Below are positions 1 through 4,613 of a stretch of 5,827 bases of DNA, in pieces. A program made the translations under genes and the position numbers. Numbering within the stretch: the stretch's first letter is position 1; each line of letters begins with the position of its first letter. Under the pieces are notes generated by a model that made no database searches, was not told the DNA's origin, and saw only the letters and a list, made by a program, of their open reading frames with translations. The stretch is from Flavicella sp049625305 (GTDB lineage Bacteria; Bacteroidota; Bacteroidia; Flavobacteriales; Flavobacteriaceae), in assembly GCA_049625305.1 (NCBI GenBank), contig JBMZVD010000118.1:1-5827 (forward strand), given 5' to 3'.

Positions 1-40
1 TTTATTTGTATCGGTTTTACTGATTATTTTGTGTTATTAT

Positions 41-1207
41 TTAGTCATTTTTGACATGCAAACTTGCATTCAATTCTATTGTTTTAGGATTTGGCTTACA
101 GGTCAAATGTCCATTGGTACTATCCAAGATGAACAACAATTTATCTCTTCCATTCAACTCAGCACCTTTGACAATGTTTTCTCCTTCTTTTACAACTTTT
201 CCATCAATATTTATGGGTTCTTTTTCTTCATTGTACATCCATACTTTTGCTGCAGCTGTGACATAGACTCCTGCTGCGATTGTACAACCAAATCCTAAAG
301 AAATTCCAGTTCCAGAATTGGCTCCTAACAAACACTTATCTCCGATTGAGATCACATTTTTATTTCCTCCAGAAAGTGTTCCCATAATAGAAACACCACC
401 TCCTAAATCAGAGTCATGTCCTACAATAACTCCTGCAGACACACGTCCCTCAATCATTGCATTTCCTAAAGTTCCTGCATTGAAGTTGATATATCCAGCT
501 GGCATAACAGTAGTTCCAACTGCAGTATGTGCTCCGAGTCTTACTTGAGAAGCAGATGTGATACGTACTCCGTCAGGCACGTTGTAATCTACCATATATG
601 GGAATTTATCTACATGAGTTACATTGATAATTTCTCCTTTAAAAGTAGCTTTAATACGTTCTTCACTGATATCTTCAGGCAAAATAGGTCCTTTATTTGT
701 CCAAGCCACATTGTTTAGTTTTCCAAATACTCCTTCTAAACTCAAGCCATGTGGTTTTACGAGTAATTGAGACAAACATTGCAATTTAAAATATCCTTCC
801 TCTGCAGAGGCAACAGCTTGGTCTTTGTCAAACAAAAAATAAGCGATAACATCTATTTCTTGGTATCCTTCAGGTTGGTTGTAGTTGTCCAACAATTGTT
901 TGATAGTAACAATATTTGGGTGTTTCTCAATTTCGTGATGAAAAGCAGCAAAATTGTCAAATGCTGTTTGCAATTGCGTTTTTGAAACTGTGGTAAACCC
1001 ATTCGTAGTTTCTGTATATCCAGTTACATCTTGTAGTAAGGCTGCAGACCCAAAAGCAGTGTCCCAATTGATGTTAGGAAAGTTTACATCTAAGGTTTTG
1101 GTACCTTTAGCTCTTCTAATCCCTAAACCAAATGCTAAAGGCTTAGCATAGTTTTCTTTGGAAGTTATGTTTTGAACGTATTCTTTAAAATTGTCAATGG
1201 TATTCAT
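41..1207 (-). CDS. dapD: 2,3,4,5-tetrahydropyridine-2,6-dicarboxylate N-succinyltransferase, long class (388 aa)
   Basis: DapD transfers a succinyl group from succinyl-CoA to tetrahydrodipicolinate in the succinylase branch of diaminopimelate/lysine synthesis, in the cytosol; diaminopimelate also feeds peptidoglycan. The C-terminal half (about residues 212-325) is a left-handed beta-helix of hexapeptide repeats with signatures DGVRI, VRLGAH, GTTVMPAGYINFNAGTLG, IEGRVSAGVIVG, MGTLSGG and CLLGANSG. From memory these match the actinobacterial/Pseudomonas class, not the roughly 270-residue E. coli type. Glu253 in the IEGR segment aligns with the proposed catalytic glutamate of that class. I chose ATG at 1207 over an in-frame TTG at 1234 because a TAnnTTTG promoter box lies at 1232-1239, so the TTG would sit inside it. 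The stop is TAA at 41-43. No terminator hairpin is visible in the 40 bases beyond. The gene looks intact. Function is inferred from family resemblance; the acyl donor (succinyl rather than acetyl) is assumed from the family. Confidence 0.93.
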   Translation of the reverse strand: MNTIDNFKEYVQNITSKENYAKPLAFGLGIRRAKGTKTLDVNFPNINWDTAFGSAALLQDVTGYTETTNGFTTVSKTQLQTAFDNFAAFHHEIEKHPNIVTIKQLLDNYNQPEGYQEIDVIAYFLFDKDQAVASAEEGYFKLQCLSQLLVKPHGLSLEGVFGKLNNVAWTNKGPILPEDISEERIKATFKGEIINVTHVDKFPYMVDYNVPDGVRITSASQVRLGAHTAVGTTVMPAGYINFNAGTLGNAMIEGRVSAGVIVGHDSDLGGGVSIMGTLSGGNKNVISIGDKCLLGANSGTGISLGFGCTIAAGVYVTAAAKVWMYNEEKEPINIDGKVVKEGENIVKGAELNGRDKLLFILDSTNGHLTCKPNPKTIELNASLHVKND

Positions 1208-1231
1208 GATTTTTGCTATTTGTTTCGAAAG

Positions 1232-1239
1232 CAAATATA
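1232..1239 (-). promoter_or_regulatory. Bacteroidetes-type -7 promoter element upstream of dapD
   Basis: On the minus strand this reads TATATTTG, an exact match to TAnnTTTG, the -7 element of the primary sigma factor in Bacteroidetes. Its 3' end lies 24 nt before the dapD ATG at 1207, giving a leader of roughly 18-20 nt. No TTG-type -33 element is visible at the usual spacing, so the call rests on the -7 box and its position. Confidence 0.55.
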
Positions 1240-1358
1240 AGTAAAGGGAAATAGATTTTTAGTGAAATATTAAGAACATTGCCTAAATTAGAAGGGAATT
1301 AATTTTTTTAAAAATTGAGGGTTTTAATTTGAGATAAATGTATTTTAAACTGCTTATA

Positions 1359-2273
1359 TTACTGCAGGCTTGAAGAGATTTCATTTTCCAATTTGGAAAC
1401 GATATCATGTTTAGGACAGTTGTAATCAAACCAGTGAGTATTTGTATCTTTTCGAAACCATGTCAGTTGTCTTTTGGCGAACCTTCTTGTATTTTTTTTG
1501 ATTTCTTCGATGGCAAAGTCTAAAGAAATAGTTCCGTCAAAAAAAGCAAACAACTCTCTATAACCAACTGTCTGAAGGGCATTTAGAGCTTTGTGAGGGT
1601 ACACTTTTTTTGCTTCCTCTATCAAGCCTGCTTTCACCATTAAGTCTACACGTTGGTTGATGCGGTCATAAATGACTTGTCTGTCAGCATCCAAACCGAC
1701 TTTTATGGAATTAAAGTTGCGTTTTCTTTTGGGTTTGTTTTTAAACGAGGCATAGGTTTTTCCTGAGCTTATGCATACTTCTAGTGCTCTTATAACTCTA
1801 TGAGGATTTTCTAGTTCGATACTGTTATATGTTTCTAAGTCAAAAGATTTCAAACGCTCTTGTAAGTTTGACAAGCCTTCTTTTTCAAAATCTCTATTGA
1901 GCTGTTCTCGTATTTCAGGTTTTATTTCTGGGAAATAGTCGAGCCCTTTGAGAACTGCATCTACATATAAGCCACTTCCTCCCACCATTATGACTACATT
2001 GTATTTTTTAAATAATTCATCAAGTACTTCCAAGGCATCACGTTCAAACTGACCAACATTATAGTTGTCATAAATGGAACGGTTTTGTATAAAATAATGT
2101 GGAGCTTGCATTTGTTCCTCTTCTGTTGGTACAGCAGTTCCAATTGTTGTTTCTTTGTAGAACTGTCTTGAATCACAAGAAATAATAGGTGCATTAAAAT
2201 TTTTGGCAAGAGCTATACTTAAGGATGTTTTTCCTATAGCTGTAGGGCCTACAACCGTGATGAGGTGTTTCAA
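1359..2273 (-). CDS. miaA: tRNA dimethylallyltransferase MiaA (304 aa, TTG start)
   Basis: MiaA transfers the dimethylallyl group of DMAPP to N6 of adenosine 37 in tRNAs that read UNN codons, making i6A37. Visible family motifs, numbered from the proposed start, are: P-loop GPTAIGKT at 9-16; DSRQ at 34-37, carrying the conserved Asp; GGSGLY at 98-103; NPHRVIRALEV at 156-166; LQTVGYREL at 233-241; and RRFAKRQLTWFRKD at 263-276. The reading frame stays open upstream to 2357, which would add 28 mostly hydrophobic residues. A cytosolic enzyme whose P-loop normally lies about ten residues from the N-terminus should not have these. An exact TAnnTTTG box (2298-2305) also falls inside that extension. 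TTG at 2273 gives a start (M)KHLITVVGPTA and the usual length near 300 residues. An in-frame ATG at 2318 is the alternative. The stop is TAA at 1359-1361. The gene is divergent from the YkgJ-family gene and appears intact. Confidence 0.95.
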   Translation of the reverse strand: MKHLITVVGPTAIGKTSLSIALAKNFNAPIISCDSRQFYKETTIGTAVPTEEEQMQAPHYFIQNRSIYDNYNVGQFERDALEVLDELFKKYNVVIMVGGSGLYVDAVLKGLDYFPEIKPEIREQLNRDFEKEGLSNLQERLKSFDLETYNSIELENPHRVIRALEVCISSGKTYASFKNKPKRKRNFNSIKVGLDADRQVIYDRINQRVDLMVKAGLIEEAKKVYPHKALNALQTVGYRELFAFFDGTISLDFAIEEIKKNTRRFAKRQLTWFRKDTNTHWFDYNCPKHDIVSKLENEISSSLQ

Positions 2274-2297
2274 TGTAATTAGTTTATAAATGTAGGT

Positions 2298-2305
2298 CAA
2301 AGGTA
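2298..2305 (-). promoter_or_regulatory. -7 promoter element upstream of miaA
   Basis: On the minus strand this reads TACCTTTG, an exact TAnnTTTG. Its 3' end is 24 nt before the proposed TTG start at 2273, the same distance as for dapD. A second TTTG lies immediately upstream (CTTTGTACCTTTG), but no -33 element is seen at normal spacing. If used, the transcript would exclude both in-frame ATG/TTG-type starts farther upstream. Confidence 0.5.
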
Positions 2306-2363
2306 CAAAGTTTTGCATAAGAATTATGTAGAAAGTAAAGAGAACTAGTACAAGCATTTACAG

Positions 2364-2371
2364 TAAGTTTG
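2364..2371 (+). promoter_or_regulatory. Alternative -7 element upstream of the YkgJ-family gene
   Basis: TAAGTTTG is an exact TAnnTTTG match lying 66 nt before the ATG at 2438. It would give a leader of about 60 nt containing the inverted repeat at 2404-2435. It competes with the closer box at 2426-2433. No -33 partner is visible for either, so this may be a chance match in AT-rich DNA. Confidence 0.3.
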
Positions 2372-2403
2372 TAAGTGTAATGATTCTAAACTATTAATGT
2401 TAT

Positions 2404-2435
2404 CACAAAGAAGTTCAAATTCAATTATCTTTGTG
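2404..2435. repeat. Inverted repeat CACAAAG / CTTTGTG before the YkgJ-family start
   Basis: Perfect 7-bp arms at 2404-2410 and 2429-2435 are separated by 18 bases. The right arm overlaps the -7 box at 2426-2433 and ends two bases before the ATG. It could be a protein-binding site over the promoter, or a hairpin in the leader of a transcript from the upstream box. The arms are short and AT-rich, so chance is possible. Confidence 0.3.
2426..2433 (+). promoter_or_regulatory. -7 promoter element immediately before the YkgJ-family gene
   Basis: TATCTTTG is an exact TAnnTTTG whose last base is only 4 nt from the ATG at 2438. Transcription from it would begin at or within a base or two of the start codon, giving a leaderless mRNA. 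No good -33 element is seen. The box lies inside the right arm of an inverted repeat. Confidence 0.45.
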
Positions 2436-2437
2436 GT

Positions 2438-2974
2438 ATGGATATTCAAAAACAATTAGCGTCCCTACACAAGGATGCCAAAGAAGTAGAAAAGGAAACA
2501 CTCAAGTATTTTCAACGTTTGAAAAAACGTACTCCCAAAACGTTGGACTTGACAATGCGTGATTTGCATGAAAAAGAGTTCTCAAAGACAGATTGCATGA
2601 GTTGTGCAAATTGTTGTAAAACTTCAAGTCCTATCTTTACCGAAAAAGACATACAGCGTATTTCAAAGCATTTTAGAATGAAGGAAGCTCATTTTATGAG
2701 TCAATTTTTAGAAAGAGATTCAGACGACTTTTATGTACTAAAATCAGTTCCATGTCATTTTCTCGATGAAAATGATAACACTTGTACTATCTACGATGTA
2801 CGTCCAAAAGCATGTAGTGAATATCCACATACCAACCGCAAGAAATTTATACAAATTACGGATTTGACAGTCAAAAATGCAGAGATTTGCCCTGCTACTT
2901 TTAATATTATTGAAAATCTTAAAAAAGCCATTCCATTGGGTGGAAAAAAATCACCCGAAACTAAATTCAAATAA
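2438..2974 (+). CDS. YkgJ-family CxxCxxCC cysteine-cluster protein, putative zinc/iron-binding (178 aa)
   Basis: This belongs to the YkgJ-type family (UPF0153/CxxCxxCC, Pfam PF03692). Those proteins are predicted to chelate zinc or an iron-sulfur cluster, and their biochemical role is mostly unknown. The full cysteine set is visible: C53xxC56xxC59C60, then C106, C116, the signature YDVRPKAC ending at C126, and C151 followed by Pro. About 45 charged, helical, probably coiled residues precede the cluster (many Lys, Glu and Leu). There is no signal peptide or membrane segment, so the protein is cytosolic. ATG at 2438 is the only reasonable start: no ATG, GTG or TTG follows in frame before residue 40. 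It is divergent from miaA across 164 bp. The next ORF begins 32 bases after the stop and could be co-transcribed. The family assignment is firm; no substrate or partner can be named. Confidence 0.9.
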   Translation: MDIQKQLASLHKDAKEVEKETLKYFQRLKKRTPKTLDLTMRDLHEKEFSKTDCMSCANCCKTSSPIFTEKDIQRISKHFRMKEAHFMSQFLERDSDDFYVLKSVPCHFLDENDNTCTIYDVRPKACSEYPHTNRKKFIQITDLTVKNAEICPATFNIIENLKKAIPLGGKKSPETKFK

Positions 2975-3006
2975 ACTTTTTGAATTCCCAAAATACTTAA
3001 CTAATC

Positions 3007-3354
3007 ATGCTATCGCTTCGCAGCACAAAATTTTTTGTTTCTTTTTATGGAGACGCGGTATCTGAAAAACAGTTTAATGCATTACAATGTTGTGTTTTGT
3101 TTGAAGATAAATACACAGTTTTTACTTTCAAACTTACAAAAGGATTGGATTTTGATTTTTTTCAAAATCATCATGTATACTTTGATACCTTCTTTATTGA
3201 TGATGTGTTTTTAGTGAAAAAATTCACTTTTTTTTTAAAAGAAAATTCTCAAAGCCAATTTTTTAAGTTGCGTATAATATATAAGAAGCGTTTTTTTGAA
3301 TGGAAAGTAAAAAAAATGAAAGTAGCACTGAAAACACTTGTTTTTTATTCATAG
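3007..3354 (+). CDS. Hypothetical Phe-rich small protein (115 aa), doubtful
   Basis: I do not recognise this protein. It is the only sizeable ORF in the 370 bases between the YkgJ-family gene and namZ. It begins with ATG 32 bases after the upstream stop, so it could be the second gene of an operon. It has about 22 Phe in 115 residues, a basic C-terminus (about residues 93-108, rich in Lys and Arg), and no signal peptide, clear membrane span or known motif. Its last 10 bases overlap the end of convergent namZ. An open frame of this length in AT-rich DNA favours a real gene. Against it, the stretch is T-rich, which produces Phe codons and few stops by composition alone, and a terminator-like hairpin plus T-run lies in the middle (3213-3236). 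It could equally be the 3' untranslated region of the upstream gene. Confidence 0.42.
   Translation: MLSLRSTKFFVSFYGDAVSEKQFNALQCCVLFEDKYTVFTFKLTKGLDFDFFQNHHVYFDTFFIDDVFLVKKFTFFLKENSQSQFFKLRIIYKKRFFEWKVKKMKVALKTLVFYS
3213..3236 (+). terminator. Possible intrinsic terminator downstream of the YkgJ-family gene
   Basis: AGTGAA (3213-3218) and TTCACT (3223-3228) can pair as a 6-bp stem around an AAAA loop, followed directly by a T-run ending at 3236. The form is that of an intrinsic terminator on the plus strand only; the opposite strand has no T tail. The stem has only two G-C pairs, so it is weak. It lies inside the doubtful 115-residue ORF, and the two calls conflict. Confidence 0.35.
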
Positions 3355-4601
3355 AGTAGGTATTTCTTTCTAATTTTTTTGAATTTTTTTAATTTTCCTT
3401 CCCATGAAGATTCAATTTCTTTAGCGGTCATATTTGCTTCTAGCTGTTTTTGAAGTTCAGGGCTTCCTGCATGAACCGTAAAAGTTTTTCCAAAGAAAAC
3501 CTCTTTGGCTGCTCTCGTTTTTTGATAAGCATCTACCAACCAGTTTAGAGATACACTGTTTAGTTTTTTTTGAGATTTTAGATTTATACCCCAGCAATTT
3601 TTTGATTGGTGCTTGGGATATTTCGCGCCGAAATTGGCTTTAGGTATGTATTTAAAACCAGTTTTAGGAAACCATGGAGCTCCGTACTGTTGGAATTGAT
3701 TTTCCGTTCCTCTACCTGCATTAATCGATGTGCCTTCAAAGAAACCTAAAGATGGGTAAAGATTGATTGACCTTGCATTTGGTAGGTTAGGAGAGGGACG
3801 AATCGGTAAATCATAGGCAGTATTATGGTCGTAATTTTTTAAGGGAATTACAGTTAGCTTTGCTCGTACGCCGTTTTTTAACCACTTTTCTCCATTGATC
3901 ATTTTTGCATATTCACCAATAGTCATACCATAAACCAGTGGAACAGTGTGCATTCCAACAAAACTTTTGTAATCCCTGTCTAAAACAGGCCCATCGATAT
4001 AGTGTCCATTGGGATTGGGTCTGTCAAGCACTAGAATGGGTATCTTATTTTCTGCACAAGCTTCCATGACATAGTGTAAAGTTGAAATATAAGTGTAAAA
4101 TCGCACGCCTACATCTTGAATATCAAAGAGTACGAGGTTTACATTTTTAAGATCACCTTTAGTTGGTTTTTTATGTGTACCATAGAGAGAAATAATAGGT
4201 AGCCCAGTTTTTGAATCGGTTCCATTTGCAACATGTTCAGCAGCGTCCGCTTTGCCACGAAAACCATGTTCTGGTGAAAAGACTTTGCTGATATGTACAT
4301 TGTGAAGCAACAATGAGTCTACGATATGAGTGAAGGAGTTTCTTGAGGTTTTTTTAAAAATAACAGAGGTTTGATTGGCGACAACTGCAATGTTTTTGTT
4401 ATGTAGCAATGGGAGATATGCGTTTGTGTTGTTTGCAGCCACCTCAATATACGATTCGGGTTTTTGAGCTTTGCATCCATTTGAAGTCAAGAGAATTGAG
4501 AAATAAACAAGGAATATTATAAAGTGAGAAAACTTCTTTTTGATTCTTGTTAATTTTATTCCCTCTCCCCAATTTTTATATGTATTTTTGATTTTTAACA
4601 T
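3345..4601 (-). CDS. namZ: Exo-beta-N-acetylmuramidase NamZ (GH171, DUF1343), probable lipoprotein (418 aa)
   Basis: NamZ-family enzymes remove terminal MurNAc from the non-reducing end of peptidoglycan fragments, supplying MurNAc for cell-wall recycling. Family motifs seen are: SPEHGFRG at 109-116, with the Glu-His pair likely at the active site; FDIQDVGVRFYTY at 159-171; LDRPNPNG at 192-199; PSPNLP at 269-274; and FEGTSINAGRGT at 288-299. A Lys-rich N-terminus is followed by a hydrophobic stretch (about 26-40) and then SNGC with Cys43 followed by KAQ. This suggests export as a lipoprotein, although Ser at -3 is unusual for a lipobox. About 25 residues precede the hydrophobic segment, which is long, but no other ATG, GTG or TTG is in frame before it, so ATG at 4601 stands. 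The start lies 12 bp from the divergent permease start, so its promoter must lie within permease coding sequence. No exact TAnnTTTG was found there. The 3' end overlaps the doubtful ORF by 10 bases. No murK, amgK or murU partner is in the window. Confidence 0.92.
   Translation of the reverse strand: MLKIKNTYKNWGEGIKLTRIKKKFSHFIIFLVYFSILLTSNGCKAQKPESYIEVAANNTNAYLPLLHNKNIAVVANQTSVIFKKTSRNSFTHIVDSLLLHNVHISKVFSPEHGFRGKADAAEHVANGTDSKTGLPIISLYGTHKKPTKGDLKNVNLVLFDIQDVGVRFYTYISTLHYVMEACAENKIPILVLDRPNPNGHYIDGPVLDRDYKSFVGMHTVPLVYGMTIGEYAKMINGEKWLKNGVRAKLTVIPLKNYDHNTAYDLPIRPSPNLPNARSINLYPSLGFFEGTSINAGRGTENQFQQYGAPWFPKTGFKYIPKANFGAKYPKHQSKNCWGINLKSQKKLNSVSLNWLVDAYQKTRAAKEVFFGKTFTVHAGSPELQKQLEANMTAKEIESSWEGKLKKFKKIRKKYLLYE
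4583..4590 (+). promoter_or_regulatory. -7 promoter element for the permease gene, inside namZ codons
   Basis: TATTTTTG is an exact TAnnTTTG, with its 3' end 23 nt before the TTG start at 4614. This matches the 24-nt distances at dapD and miaA. It lies within the first codons of namZ on the other strand. No TTG -33 box is seen at 17-23 bp; the nearest TTG is 33 bp upstream. Confidence 0.5.
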
Positions 4602-4613
4602 GAACCAATTGTC

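Noticed and set aside
1..40. Possible end of a further gene at the left edge
   Set aside because: Forty bases of AT-rich sequence with no recognisable coding or structural signal.
1301..1316. AATTTTT-TT-AAAAATT palindrome between miaA and dapD
   Set aside because: All A/T with a two-base loop; too weak for a terminator and common by chance in this AT-rich spacer.
2938..2956. GGGTG / CACCC inverted repeat near the end of the YkgJ-family gene
   Set aside because: Only 5-bp arms, 9-base loop, inside coding sequence, and not followed by a T-run.
2978..2993. TTTTG / CAAAA inverted repeat between the YkgJ-family gene and the small ORF
   Set aside because: Five mostly A-T pairs and no T tail; not a credible terminator or operator.
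3331..3344. AAAAC-ACTT-GTTTT hairpin near the convergent gene ends
   Set aside because: One G-C pair in a 5-bp stem; too unstable, although its position between converging genes invited a look.
4561..4570. Minus-strand GGGGAGAGGG inside early namZ resembling a strong Shine-Dalgarno site
   Set aside because: No ATG, GTG or TTG follows in frame at a useful distance, and this phylum rarely uses Shine-Dalgarno pairing; probably just codons for Gly-Glu-Gly.
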